This document shows, one piece after another, positions 46,172 to 55,623 of a stretch of DNA of 64,000 nucleotides. Numbering within the stretch: the first letter of the stretch is position 1; the number at the start of each line of letters is the position of its first letter. A program made the position numbers and the translations under genes. The notes under the pieces were generated by a model. The model had not been told where the DNA came from and did not search any database. It saw only the letters and a list, made by a program, of their open reading frames with translations. Source of the stretch: Planctomycetia bacterium (GTDB lineage Bacteria > Planctomycetota > Phycisphaerae > UBA1845 > UTPLA1); NCBI GenBank assembly GCA_015075745.1, contig JABTTW010000001.1, positions 3,224,001-3,288,000 on the forward strand. The letters run 5' to 3'.

Positions 46172-46546
46172 ATGACCAAACATGCACCAAGGTTTCTGAA
46201 GCTCGTCGATGACGCCCGGGAGCACGTCCATGAGGTGACGATCGACGAGGTGAAGCCGCGCATCGATCGCGGCGAGAATTTCTATCTGATCGACGTCCGC
46301 GAGGAGAGCGAGTGGGCCGAGGGACATCTGCCGAATTCGATTCATCTCGGCAAGGGCGTCATTGAGCGCGACATCGAGGCACGCGTGTCGGACGCGAACG
46401 CAGAGGTTGTGCTGTATTGCGGCGGGGGATATCGATCGGCGCTGGCCGCCGAGGCGCTGAAGAAGATGGGTTATCGCAACGTCATCTCCATGGACGGGGG
46501 GATTCGTGCGTGGCGCGAGGCGGGCTATCCGGTGGTGAAAGACTAA
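46172..46546 (+). CDS. Rhodanese-like protein
   Basis: A 124-residue single-domain rhodanese. LIDVREESEWAEGHLPNSIHL is CH2-A-type sequence and VLYCGGGYRS the active-site loop with the catalytic Cys. It probably carries sulfur as a persulfide in the cytoplasm. GGAGGG lies before the ATG at 46172. It is convergent with the signalling operon. Confidence 0.9.
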   Translation: MTKHAPRFLKLVDDAREHVHEVTIDEVKPRIDRGENFYLIDVREESEWAEGHLPNSIHLGKGVIERDIEARVSDANAEVVLYCGGGYRSALAAEALKKMGYRNVISMDGGIRAWREAGYPVVKD

Positions 46547-46568
46547 GTCGCGCCCGCATCGGTCGATG

Positions 46569-47021
46569 TCAGGTCGTGAGCCCCGCTTTTCTCAGAAGCA
46601 TGTTCAGTCCAAGAACGTCGGAGTCGTCAAAGGCGCCGACGTCGTAGCTGTCGAGATCCAGCACGCCCCAGCATGCGCCTAGTGCGTCAATAAGTGGAAC
46701 AACGACTTCGGACTTGTCGCGCGGGTCGCAGGCGATGTAGTTGGCTCCCAGGTCGGCGACATCCCGGACGACAAGGGGCTGCCTCGACGTGAATGACTTT
46801 CCACACGCGCCATGCAGGCCGATGGGCGAGCAGGCTGGCTTGTCGCGCCGGGGGCCGAGAATGAGCTCGTCGCCGCCGCGGTCAACATAAAAGCCGAGCC
46901 ACGAGATGCCCGCCGGGTGGAGCGCGGGCCACGTCGCATCGACGAAGGCCTGCATGTCGGCATCGCGGTCGCCGGTGGGGGGGCGAATCGACTTTTCAAT
47001 TTGAGCGTAGGGCCTGGACAT
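46569..47021 (-). CDS. GAF domain protein, likely free methionine-R-sulfoxide reductase
   Basis: A 150-residue GAF protein. GACGKSF and YIACDPRDKSEVVVPL hold two Cys in the positions used by fRMsr enzymes, which reduce free methionine-(R)-sulfoxide. It is the last gene of the operon after two hybrid kinases and a GGDEF regulator; 32 bases separate it from the GGDEF stop. A signalling GAF role in the operon is an alternative. Start ATG at 47021. Confidence 0.78.
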   Translation of the reverse strand: MSRPYAQIEKSIRPPTGDRDADMQAFVDATWPALHPAGISWLGFYVDRGGDELILGPRRDKPACSPIGLHGACGKSFTSRQPLVVRDVADLGANYIACDPRDKSEVVVPLIDALGACWGVLDLDSYDVGAFDDSDVLGLNMLLRKAGLTT

Positions 47022-47053
47022 CAACGGTAGTGTCGAGGCGGCCCGGCGGCGAA

Positions 47054-48040
47054 TCAAGGGGTGGGGACGGCTTCGGCGATGGTGACGCGATTTCGCCCCG
47101 AGCGCTTGGACTCGTAGAGCGCCTTGTCGGCGGCGACCAGCACATCATCGGGCGTGATGTGGCTCGACGTTCGCTCGGCGACGCCCGCGCTGAGGGTGAC
47201 GGGAATGGTCACTCCCTCGAAAGAGCAGACCATCGCCGCGACACTTGCGCGGATGTGCTCGGCGCAGGTGGCGCCGCCCTCACTGCCGACGTTTGGGCAG
47301 ATGACAAGGAATTCCTCGCCGCCGGTTCGACAGACGATGTCCGTGGTGCGCACCGTCTCCTTCATGCACTCGGCGACGGACTTGAGAACCAGATCGCCGG
47401 CGGCGTGTCCATAGGTGTCGTTGACCTGCTTAAAGTGGTCGATGTCCATGGCGACGATGCTGAAGCTGGACTTGTATCGACTCTGGTTTTCCCATTGTTC
47501 CCTGAGTCGGCCGATTGCCTCGCGGCGATTGAGCAGGCCGGTGAGTTCATCCGTCACGGCAATCATGTTGAGCTTGTTGTTCAGGGCCTCGAGCTTCTGG
47601 TGTGAAACAGCCATCTCCGCGTTGAGGCGATGAATCTCCCGCTGCCGCTTTACGGCGCGGCGCTCAAGGTCGATGATGCGCTCGCCGGCCCTGAGCCGGG
47701 CGGTGAGCTCGGTTCGGTTGATCGGCTTCTTCAGGAAGTCGTCGACGCCCGACTCGAAGGCCTCCACGAGGTTTTCGATGTCCGACTGCGCGGTGACCAT
47801 GACGACATAGGTGAAGCCGATGCCTTCCTGCTGTCGGAGCGCTTTGGCCAGGGCGAGTCCGTCCATCTCGGGCATGACCCAATCCGTAATGACGATGTCC
47901 GGGGCAATCTGGAGCGCCATGTGGAGGGCCTCCTTGCCGTTGGGGGCGCTGTGGATTTCGTACCCCGAATTGGCGAGGTACTTCTCCAGCAGCCGGACGC
48001 TGAAGCTGTCGTCATCAACGATGAGCAGTCGTTTAACCAT
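47054..48040 (-). CDS. Response regulator with GGDEF domain (diguanylate cyclase)
   Basis: A 328-residue protein. The receiver (1-120) has the acidic DDD at 9-11 and the phospho-acceptor Asp53 in ITDWVMP. After a coiled linker the GGDEF domain has the active signature GGEEF (RTGGEEFLVI) and a D-x-D-H-F-K segment (AMDIDHFKQVND), so it should make cyclic di-GMP. It lies 15 bases after the upstream kinase gene and is probably its target. Confidence 0.93.
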   Translation of the reverse strand: MVKRLLIVDDDSFSVRLLEKYLANSGYEIHSAPNGKEALHMALQIAPDIVITDWVMPEMDGLALAKALRQQEGIGFTYVVMVTAQSDIENLVEAFESGVDDFLKKPINRTELTARLRAGERIIDLERRAVKRQREIHRLNAEMAVSHQKLEALNNKLNMIAVTDELTGLLNRREAIGRLREQWENQSRYKSSFSIVAMDIDHFKQVNDTYGHAAGDLVLKSVAECMKETVRTTDIVCRTGGEEFLVICPNVGSEGGATCAEHIRASVAAMVCSFEGVTIPVTLSAGVAERTSSHITPDDVLVAADKALYESKRSGRNRVTIAEAVPTP

Positions 48041-48055
48041 ATGGACTCTTGTGGA

Positions 48056-50110
48056 CTATCGCGGTGCGCCGCTGGCCCGATGACACATATCCGCGATCTG
48101 GCGGACCTGATCGTTGAGTTTCTGAATGTCCTTGGTGTGTTTGGCGGTGTCTTCCAGCCTGGCGGCATGATCCGTAATGGCTGGGAATCCATATCCGCCC
48201 GCGGAGCCCTTGAGTTGATGAGCCAGTCGGGCGAGCGACTCGATATCCCGGGCGGCGAGCATGTCCTGGAGCTGCGATGCCTTGCCGGGCAATGCGTCGA
48301 CAAATTCCCTGACCAGCTCGTGCATGTCCGGATCGCCGGCCAGTGTGCTGATGATCGGTTCAGATGTTGCGTTCTTTTGGCCCATGTCAATTCCTCCTTC
48401 GTGGTGTATCCAGTGGTGAATCGTGTGAATGAGTTTTTCCTGGGTGATCGGCTTTGCTTCGCAGGCCATGCAGCCGGCCTCCATCATCTGGTTGATCTCG
48501 TGAGGCTGGATGCCGGCGCTGAGGCCGATGATCGGCTTGCGGAATCCCCTGGCGCGCAATTGGGCGGTCGCTTCGACGCCGGACATGATGGGCAACTGTC
48601 GGTCCATGAGAATCATGTCGAACGGTTTGTCCGAGGATTCGGCGGCAAGCGCCATTTCGACGACGGCCTTTCCATCCGGTGCGACGGTGGAATCGATGTC
48701 GGCTCGGCGCAGGAATTCGGAGAGCAACCGCTGTGAATCCTCGTTGTCTTCGGCGAGGAGCACTCGAACGGCGCCGAGGCTGGATGATGGATGCTCGCGA
48801 TCGAGAGTATTCGTCGGCTCAGCATCGGGCAGCGATCGTGCGTCAGCCGCGGCATCCTGACCGACGCCCGCGGTCGCGACCGTGAGCCGAAAGGTGCTGC
48901 CCTTGCCCGGTTGGCTGTCCAGCTCGATGTCTCCGCCGAGCAACTGGGCGAACTGCTTGCTGATGACCAGCCCCAGGCCCGTGCCGAGACCGGATGCACG
49001 GCCCTGATTATCCGCCTGGCTGAACCTGTTGAAGATATCCCTCTGCTGCGCGAGCGTGAGCCCGATCCCGGTGTCAATGACGTCGAATTGCATGCAGACG
49101 TTGTCTTGATTGTTGCGCGACTGCCGCAGCACGATTCTGACGCTGCCTCGTTCCGTGAACTTGATGGCGTTGGTGACGAGGTTGATCAGAATCTGCCTGA
49201 TCCGCACGGGATCGCTCTCGATGATGTCGGGTATCGGGCCGTCAACGTCGGCGGTGAGGCCGAGTCCCTTTTCGTCGGCCATGACCTGCAGCAGGTCTCG
49301 TACTTCCTCGACGATGTCAACGGGCCGGCAGGGGGCCGGCTCGATGCGGAATTGTCCGGCATCGATCTTCGACAGCTCGAGGACTTCGTTGATGACTTCG
49401 AGGAGGTGGTTGCCGTTACGAAGGATGGTTTCGAGGGCCTTGACGCGCTGGGGCGGGGCCTTGCTAATGTCGCCATCGGAATGGAGCAGTTCGGCGTACC
49501 CAAGAATGGCGCTGAGCGGCGAGCGGAGCTCATGGCTCATGTTGGCCAGGAAGTCGCTCTTTTCCCGACACGCCTTTTCGGCGGCGGCCTTCTCGATGGT
49601 CGCGGTCTGGTTGGAGGCGGTGAGCATGCTGGCTTTTTGCAGGAGCCGGTCATTGGCGGCGGCGACTTCTGCGTTGACTCTGTGGAGTCGCATGGCGTTC
49701 TGCCGGTAGGAGGCCTCGAGGCGGATGATCCGCTCGGCCGACCGGACACGCGAAATGAGTTCCTGCTCGTTAAAGGGCTTGCGGATGCAGTCGTCCGCGC
49801 CGGCGTCGAAGGCCGCCGAGAGCGTGGCCGCGTCGGACTTGGCGGTCATGACCACGACATAGGTGAAGCCGACGGTCTCGGCAGTTCGAATGAAGCGGCA
49901 CAGCTCGAAACCATTCAGGACGGGCATGACCAGATCGGTGATGACCAGCTCGGGCCCGTGGTTCTCGATGATGCTTCGCGCTTCGCGACCGTCCCGCGCG
50001 GTCAGGACCAGAAGTCCTCTCTTCTGGAGAAAAGAGGCGATCAATTCCACGAACGCCCGATTGTCGTCGGCGACAAGAACCTTGATCTGTCCATTATTGA
50101 TCATACTCAT
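48056..50110 (-). CDS. Hybrid histidine kinase: REC-HisKA-HATPase-REC-HPt
   Basis: A 684-residue protein with no membrane segments. The N-terminal receiver has Asp59 (LVITDLVMP). The dimerisation domain has the phospho-accepting His in FLANMSHELRSPLSAILG, and the ATPase domain has N, G1 and G2 boxes (NLVTNAIKFT, DTGIGL, GTGLGLVISK). A second receiver (FDMILMDRQLP) and a C-terminal HPt (LARLAHQLKGSAG) follow, so a whole phosphorelay is in one chain. The ATG at 50110 overlaps the stop of the next kinase gene. Confidence 0.92.
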   Translation of the reverse strand: MSMINNGQIKVLVADDNRAFVELIASFLQKRGLLVLTARDGREARSIIENHGPELVITDLVMPVLNGFELCRFIRTAETVGFTYVVVMTAKSDAATLSAAFDAGADDCIRKPFNEQELISRVRSAERIIRLEASYRQNAMRLHRVNAEVAAANDRLLQKASMLTASNQTATIEKAAAEKACREKSDFLANMSHELRSPLSAILGYAELLHSDGDISKAPPQRVKALETILRNGNHLLEVINEVLELSKIDAGQFRIEPAPCRPVDIVEEVRDLLQVMADEKGLGLTADVDGPIPDIIESDPVRIRQILINLVTNAIKFTERGSVRIVLRQSRNNQDNVCMQFDVIDTGIGLTLAQQRDIFNRFSQADNQGRASGLGTGLGLVISKQFAQLLGGDIELDSQPGKGSTFRLTVATAGVGQDAAADARSLPDAEPTNTLDREHPSSSLGAVRVLLAEDNEDSQRLLSEFLRRADIDSTVAPDGKAVVEMALAAESSDKPFDMILMDRQLPIMSGVEATAQLRARGFRKPIIGLSAGIQPHEINQMMEAGCMACEAKPITQEKLIHTIHHWIHHEGGIDMGQKNATSEPIISTLAGDPDMHELVREFVDALPGKASQLQDMLAARDIESLARLAHQLKGSAGGYGFPAITDHAARLEDTAKHTKDIQKLNDQVRQIADMCHRASGAPR

Positions 50111-51957
50111 GGCACCCCGCATTCGGCGATCGCGGCCTTCGCACGCGCTGCGACGCCGTTGATCAGTGAAATCAGTCTTGCGCGCATGATCGGCTTGGAT
50201 TCGTATTCATCGCATCCCGCGCTGAGGCATTTCGCCCGATCCTCGACCATGGCGTGGGCCGTCAGCGCGATGATCGGCAGTTTGCAGCCGCTCTTGCGCA
50301 GTTGACGCGTGGCGGCGTATCCGTCGAGGACGGGCATCTGCATGTCCATGAGAATCAAGTCGAAGGCTATGTCCGTATTCGAGGCGACCTGCACGGCGTC
50401 GATGACCTTCTGACCGTCGTCCACCGCCGTCACCTGGGCGCCGGCTTTTGTAAGGAAGTGCGAGATCAGCCTGCGACTGTCCGGGCTGTCTTCGGCGAGG
50501 AGAATGCGATACGGTCCGTCGATCCTTAACTCCGGTTCCGAAGACATATCCAGATCGTGGTGACCGTGATTTCGAGACTGGACAGCGCCCATCACGTCGA
50601 CATCGATGGGTCGCGCGTGAACGGTCACTCGAAAATGCGAGCCTTCTCCCAGTTTGGATCCGACAAGGACGAGGTCGCCCTTCATCAGCCGGGCGAGCCG
50701 CCGGGATATGTCGAGTCCCAGGCCCGTTCCGCCGAAGCGCCGGGTGACGGAGGAGTCTTCCTGGAAGAACGGGGAGAACAACTGATTCTGCTTCTTCGGA
50801 CTGATGCCGAGGCCGGTGTCGATGACGTCGAATTGAATCAGGTCATCATGGGATTCGGGTTTCGAGACGCGAACGGTCACGCCGCCTTGGGGGGTGAACT
50901 TGATGGCATTGCCGACGAGATTGAGAAGAATCTGCCTGAGGCGCGTCGGGTCGGTCTCGACGGCGGCGGGCAACTGGCGCTCGACTTCGAGATTGACATA
51001 GAGTCCGCCGAGATTCGCCCGGCTCCTCATGAGTTCGCAGACCCCGGCGACGAGGTCGCGCGGGTCCGTCGGAATCTCTTCGATGGTCAGCTTGCCGCTT
51101 TCGACTTTGGAGAGGTCGAGGATGTCGTTGAGAATGGCGATGAGGTGTTCGCCGTTCTTGCGGATCGTGGCGATGGCGTTCTGCCATTCGCGCGGGGCGT
51201 CTGCCTTTGCGGCGAGTCCGCCGAGGATTTCGGCGTAACCGAGAATGGCGGTCATCGGCGTTCGGATTTCATGGCTCATGTTGGCGAGGAACTCGCTCTT
51301 GGCCTGAGTCGCGGCTTCGGCCTTGATCATGGCGTCCTGAAGGGCGGCGTTGCCCGCCTCAAGCTTGCGGCCCTGGGTGACGAGTTTGTCCCGCTGCGCT
51401 TCAAGGTTTTCATTTGCCAGGGCCAGGGCCATGGCATGGGCCGCCACCTGCGACTCGGCCTGTTTGCGGTCGGAGATGTCACGAACGAAGCCGGTGAACT
51501 TGCGAACGCCGTCGACCACCATCTCGCTGACGGCGAGGTCCATGGGGAATGTCGAAGCGTCCCGGCGACGGCCGACGACCTCGCGACCGATGCCGATGAT
51601 CTTTCGGACGCCGGTTTGCAGGTAATGCCGGAGATAGGCGTCGTGCTCATCGCAATAGGGCGACGGCATGAGCATCTTGACGTTGTGTCCGATCATCTCC
51701 TCCTCGGAGTAACCAAACAGCCTCGTCGCGACGTTGTTGGCGATCTCGATGATGCCGGTCGCGTCGATGACGATGATCCCATCCACGGTCGTGTCGAAGA
51801 CGGACCGAAGCAGCTCGTCACGCGCCCGATTGGATGTGTCTACGGGTGACTCGTCCGTCCGTGAGGGCCTCGCGGTCGAACCACTGCGCTGGGGATCAAT
51901 TGTGGAGAACTTTGAGTGCACGATGGTCGCCCCGAATGCCCTGCAGGTCTTCCCCAA
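50107..51957 (-). CDS. PAS hybrid histidine kinase with C-terminal receiver
   Basis: A 616-residue protein. A PAS domain (about 45-165: FDTTVDGIIVIDATGIIEIAN, then FTGFVRDISDRKQAE) is followed by HisKA (FLANMSHEIRTPMTAILGYAE), the ATPase domain (NLVGNAIKFT, DTGLGISPKKQ, GTGLGLDISRR) and a receiver (FDLILMDMQMP). No membrane helix, so sensing is cytoplasmic. First gene of a four-gene operon. The start shown is a TTG at 51957; a GTG at 51921 is an alternative with a better N-terminus. Confidence 0.9.
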   Translation of the reverse strand: MGKTCRAFGATIVHSKFSTIDPQRSGSTARPSRTDESPVDTSNRARDELLRSVFDTTVDGIIVIDATGIIEIANNVATRLFGYSEEEMIGHNVKMLMPSPYCDEHDAYLRHYLQTGVRKIIGIGREVVGRRRDASTFPMDLAVSEMVVDGVRKFTGFVRDISDRKQAESQVAAHAMALALANENLEAQRDKLVTQGRKLEAGNAALQDAMIKAEAATQAKSEFLANMSHEIRTPMTAILGYAEILGGLAAKADAPREWQNAIATIRKNGEHLIAILNDILDLSKVESGKLTIEEIPTDPRDLVAGVCELMRSRANLGGLYVNLEVERQLPAAVETDPTRLRQILLNLVGNAIKFTPQGGVTVRVSKPESHDDLIQFDVIDTGLGISPKKQNQLFSPFFQEDSSVTRRFGGTGLGLDISRRLARLMKGDLVLVGSKLGEGSHFRVTVHARPIDVDVMGAVQSRNHGHHDLDMSSEPELRIDGPYRILLAEDSPDSRRLISHFLTKAGAQVTAVDDGQKVIDAVQVASNTDIAFDLILMDMQMPVLDGYAATRQLRKSGCKLPIIALTAHAMVEDRAKCLSAGCDEYESKPIMRARLISLINGVAARAKAAIAECGVP

Positions 51958-52206
51958 GTCGCCGAGGAATACCGAGAATCACCGAATCGCGGCCGGATCA
52001 TGGATCAAACCGCGAAGCCCAGAACCGAAGCTCTCCCCGTAGCGCGGCTGCGCACGAGCAGACAGCTTCCCGGTGTCGTTCATCGTCCGGGTTCGTTCAC
52101 GATGTGAGCAGTTTTGTAGATAAGGCATCCGCCGGTTGGAGGCCCGATACGGACGTGGCCGTCGGTCGAATTGACACGATATCGGCCGCAAACTACAAGA
52201 ATCGGC

Positions 52207-52800
52207 GTGAGATTCGTCCTGATTATCGGCGTGTTGTTCGTTGGTCTGGTCGTCGTCGCGGCCTTCGTTTCAAGGCGGCGGCGGATTGAGACAGGCTCGC
52301 GCGCCATCGCGGCATGGACCGGCAGCACGGCCGAATCGCGGGCCGCCGCCGTGCGGGCGCTACTCGATGATGCGGCGCCGAACGCCGGCGCATCATTCCT
52401 GCTGGCCGCCGATCATCTGCGGCACGGTCGGGTGAAGGAGGCCGCGCGAGAATTCGGCATTGCCTACCACGGCGATTTCCGACTGGAAGCCGCCGCCTTG
52501 CTGACGTTTGCCTGCCTCAAGGCGCAGGAGGGTTCTGAGTCGGACATCGTCGAGCAGATCGTCCGGACCTGGCAGGAAATGAAACAACCGGAGCTGGGTA
52601 AGAGTCGCATCGAGCAGGCGTTGTTGCAATGCCTGGTCGAGACGACGCGCGATCCACCGCCGCTGTCGCCGATCGGCAGGCTGATATGGAGCGTGGTCCC
52701 CGCGAACGGTTGCAGCCAGATTGAGCAACACCTGATCGGCAACGCGCCGGCCTGGGCGGCGTGCCTTCGGGCGGACTCCGCGGAGCCGTCGAGCGTTTGA
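52207..52800 (+). CDS. Membrane-anchored protein, unknown function
   Basis: A 197-residue protein with one N-terminal helix (about 2-20) followed by RRRRR and a soluble helical, TPR-like region (ASFLLAADHLRHGRVKEAAREFGIAYHGD). No family recognised. Start GTG at 52207; a TTG at 52171 would add a few residues. Confidence 0.55.
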   Translation: MRFVLIIGVLFVGLVVVAAFVSRRRRIETGSRAIAAWTGSTAESRAAAVRALLDDAAPNAGASFLLAADHLRHGRVKEAAREFGIAYHGDFRLEAAALLTFACLKAQEGSESDIVEQIVRTWQEMKQPELGKSRIEQALLQCLVETTRDPPPLSPIGRLIWSVVPANGCSQIEQHLIGNAPAWAACLRADSAEPSSV

Positions 52801-52833
52801 GCAGGTCCGCGGTCTCACTGTTGAAGATGCAGA

Positions 52834-53259
52834 TTACTCGCCCGTTGCGACGGTCATGCCCGCGCTCTGCCAGGCCTTGATCCCGCCCTCAAAAACGCTG
52901 ACATTCCGATGCCCCCAGCGGATCGCCTTGTCCGCCGCCATGCGACTGACCGGACAGCCGCCGCCGGCACAATAAAAAACCAACGGCTTGTCCTTGTCGG
53001 CAGGCAGCATCGACTCGGTCATCTTCTCATAGTCGACATTCACCGCCCCGGGAATGTGGCCCTTGACGAAGTGCTCGTGATCAAGGGAATGGATGACCTC
53101 GACATCGCTGTGGGCCATCAGATTCTTCAGCGCCTGCGGCGACTCCACCTGCGTGATGCGCGGGGCATCGGCCGACTCTTTCGTTGTCGTCTCGGTTGCG
53201 CATCCGGCGAACAGAAGGGAGGCGGCCACCGTCATCGTCAAGACCACAGCATGCTTCAT
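52834..53259 (-). CDS. Rhodanese-like lipoprotein
   Basis: A 141-residue protein with lipobox LFAGC (Cys20), then a rhodanese domain with YCAGGGCPVS in the active-site loop (catalytic Cys in VFYCAGGG). Anchored to the membrane outside the cytoplasm, it may take part in sulfur transfer or be a non-catalytic binding domain. Start ATG at 53259. Confidence 0.82.
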   Translation of the reverse strand: MKHAVVLTMTVAASLLFAGCATETTTKESADAPRITQVESPQALKNLMAHSDVEVIHSLDHEHFVKGHIPGAVNVDYEKMTESMLPADKDKPLVFYCAGGGCPVSRMAADKAIRWGHRNVSVFEGGIKAWQSAGMTVATGE

Positions 53260-53288
53260 CGCGTGGTTCTCCAGCGAGCTTGGCGTCA

Positions 53289-54407
53289 CTATACCGGGAT
53301 CTCAATCAAGTCTTTCGGCGTGGTCGTGAGGTTGTCGCACCCAGTCGGCGTCACCGCGACGAGGTCTTCGATGCGAATGCCGCCCCAGCCTGCGTAGTAC
53401 AATCCCGGCTCGACGCTGAAGACCATGCCCGGTGCGACGGGATTGCGGAAGGTCGGCTTGAGCCGCGGGTCTTCGTGAATCGCAAGTCCGACGCCGTGGC
53501 CGGTTCCGTGCATGAATGCGTCGGCGCAGTTCTTCGATTTGAAGTAGTCTCGGCAGACGGCATCGAGGTCGTGGCAGATGGCGCCCGGCTTCACCGCGGC
53601 GATACAGGTTTTCTGCGCCGTCAGCACGAGATCGTACACCTCTCGATACCGATCGTCCGCCTTGCCGAAGAACAACATGCGAGTCATGTCGCCGCAGTAT
53701 CCCTCATAGATGCCGCCGAAATCGAGCAGCACCATCTGATTCTTTTCGAGCTTGCGCGTCGGCGAAGGCGTGTAGTGCGGATTGCAGGCCGTCTCGCCGA
53801 ACCCGACGATCGGCGCGAATGAGTTACCGTCGCTGTTGGATCGCAGGAAAGTTTCGATCTCCACGCCGACCTGCTTCTCGGTCATGCCCGGCTTGATGAA
53901 GGCCTTCATATGATCGAAGCACTGTCCGGTGATGGCCTGGGCCTTGCGGATCAGTTCGACTTCGTCGGCCGTCTTGATGACACGCAGCGTGGTCAGGATG
54001 TCGTCGGCGGGTTTCCAGTCGATGTCGGGCGAGAACTCCATCAGTGCCACGGCGTCGCCATAAAGGACTGCGCCGCGCTCGAAGCCGACCGTCTTGCGGC
54101 CGCTGCCGATGATTTCGCGAATCTTGTCGGCGAAGGTGCGCGCGGTCGTCGGCGAGGTGATGAGCTGCGGCGTGATGCCGGAGAGCTTGCGCACGCCGGA
54201 GATGTATCGCCCGTCGCAGAGCAGATGACACTCGCCATTGTAGATGACGGCGTAGCCTTCCGGGTCGCCGAAGTGCTGCACCTCGCCGGGCATCGTCGTC
54301 TTGAAGCCCGCGAGGTACTGGACGTTTTTCGGATTGGCGACGAACAGGGCGTCGAGGCCTTCGGCCTGCATCGCCTGCTGCACCTGGGACAATCGATTCG
54401 TACTCAT
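53289..54407 (-). CDS. Xaa-Pro dipeptidase/aminopeptidase (M24B)
   Basis: A 372-residue metallopeptidase with a creatinase-like N-terminal domain and a pita-bread C-terminal domain. Metal ligands visible are Asp in VLLDFGG and YCGDMTR, His in GTGHGVGLAIHE and Glu in SVEPGLYY and IRIEDL. It cleaves X-Pro bonds in the cytoplasm. Start ATG at 54407, with GGAGG seven bases before it; the longer frame upstream is rejected. Confidence 0.9.
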   Translation of the reverse strand: MSTNRLSQVQQAMQAEGLDALFVANPKNVQYLAGFKTTMPGEVQHFGDPEGYAVIYNGECHLLCDGRYISGVRKLSGITPQLITSPTTARTFADKIREIIGSGRKTVGFERGAVLYGDAVALMEFSPDIDWKPADDILTTLRVIKTADEVELIRKAQAITGQCFDHMKAFIKPGMTEKQVGVEIETFLRSNSDGNSFAPIVGFGETACNPHYTPSPTRKLEKNQMVLLDFGGIYEGYCGDMTRMLFFGKADDRYREVYDLVLTAQKTCIAAVKPGAICHDLDAVCRDYFKSKNCADAFMHGTGHGVGLAIHEDPRLKPTFRNPVAPGMVFSVEPGLYYAGWGGIRIEDLVAVTPTGCDNLTTTPKDLIEIPV

Positions 54408-54752
54408 GGCGTCGCCTCCTGGGATTCGGTGTTCCGCGTCTGGGCGTACATTATGAGTGCGCGGGCGGGAATCTGGCAAACCGGGGCAATTTGCGATTCG
54501 CCGCCTGCGTTGCGCGGCCGTAACTTCCTATCAAATCGACATTTCAGCTTACGGCTCGACATGCTTTCGACGCCGCGAGAGGGGTTCGACATCCGCCGCG
54601 GGCGGCTTGATTTTCACCGTGAGTTCCGGTACGCTTTTCCTCACCGAGCAAGGGCTTTGTGCCGAACATTCGGCGGGTCCGTAGAAATGCATTGGTGGGT
54701 CAGCCGTGCACTTCTATCCGGGAAATCTTTACATATGAACGGAGGAACGGAA
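54408..54752. other. Intergenic region between divergent genes
   Basis: A 345-base gap between the Xaa-Pro peptidase (minus) and the CHRD gene (plus). No gene is supported, and no convincing promoter pair was found by eye. Confidence 0.4.
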
Positions 54753-55331
54753 ATGACTCGCTTTGCAAGGCTGACTATTTGTGCGCTCGCGCTCGGATTG
54801 GCGGTCGCCCCGGCAAGCGCCACCATCATCTCATACGAAGCCTTTCTCGACGGCCCCAGTGAAGCGCCGCCGAACGCTTCCCCCGGCACCGGCTACGCCA
54901 CTTTGGTCTACGACGATGTCGCTCACACCATGCAGATGCATGTGGATTTCGCCGGCCTCATCGGAACCACCACCGCCGCCCACACCCACGGTCCGACCGC
55001 GGTCCCCGGCGTCAGCACGGCAGGCGTCATGACGACCACCCCGTTCTTCGCGGGCTTCCCGATCGGCGTTTCCAGCGGGATGTACGACATCCTCATGGAT
55101 ATGACCCTTTCGTCGAGCTACAACCCGTCTTTCATCACGGCGAATGGCGGAACCACCGCCAGCGCGGAGATCGCTTTGGCCAACGCTATCGCCCAGGGTC
55201 GCGCTTATTTGAACATTCATTCCACCACTTTTGGAGGCGGTGAGATTCGCGGCTTCTGGCAACTGGTGCCCGAGCCGTCCGCGCTCTCGCTCCTGGCCGT
55301 TGCAGGTCTCCTCATTCGACGACGGCGCTAG
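54753..55331 (+). CDS. CHRD domain protein with PEP-CTERM anchor
   Basis: A 192-residue protein with a signal peptide (cleavage near ASATII), a CHRD domain (AHTHGPTAVPGVSTAGV, YLNIHSTTFGGGEIRG) and a C-terminal VPEPSALSLL, hydrophobic helix and RRRR, the PEP-CTERM signal. CHRD domains are found in secreted proteins and may bind metal through the His residues. Start ATG at 54753, GGAGG nine bases upstream. Confidence 0.9.
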   Translation: MTRFARLTICALALGLAVAPASATIISYEAFLDGPSEAPPNASPGTGYATLVYDDVAHTMQMHVDFAGLIGTTTAAHTHGPTAVPGVSTAGVMTTTPFFAGFPIGVSSGMYDILMDMTLSSSYNPSFITANGGTTASAEIALANAIAQGRAYLNIHSTTFGGGEIRGFWQLVPEPSALSLLAVAGLLIRRRR

Positions 55332-55374
55332 TGGGACCATCGTCGAATTCTTTCTCGCGAAGTCCGTCATCCTT

Positions 55375-55415
55375 GGCGCGGCAGGTCCGCCCTTAACAGG
55401 TGAGCCTGCCGCGCC
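55375..55415 (+). terminator. Hairpin after the CHRD gene
   Basis: Perfect 11-base arms GGCGCGGCAGG and CCTGCCGCGCC with a 19-base loop, 44 bases after the stop. No T run follows, so a terminator role is probable but not sure. Confidence 0.55.
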
Positions 55416-55623
55416 GATGACGGCTTCGAATCAACCGACTTCACTCGCAGATAATCCCCAAAGCTCTTCGTCTTTACACGGTTAGCCCGCATATTTCATC
55501 AGTGATCTTCGAATGGTGATGGACGGAGTTTTTCGGCTTTGTGCGTGAGCGGAGGGACGAAGGTGGAGGTTGGAGCGCGCAGGGCCCCCTTACCCCCAAG
55601 CGGTGATCAGGTTGTTTTTCGGG

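Noticed and set aside
48791..50305. Long antisense open frame (504 codons) on the plus strand inside the kinase genes
   Set aside because: It is the shadow of a GC-rich kinase gene; no motif, no ribosome binding site, and the opposite frame has clear kinase motifs.
55540..55623. Left terminal inverted repeat of the IS1380 element
   Set aside because: No sequence here matches the other end, so I did not call element borders.
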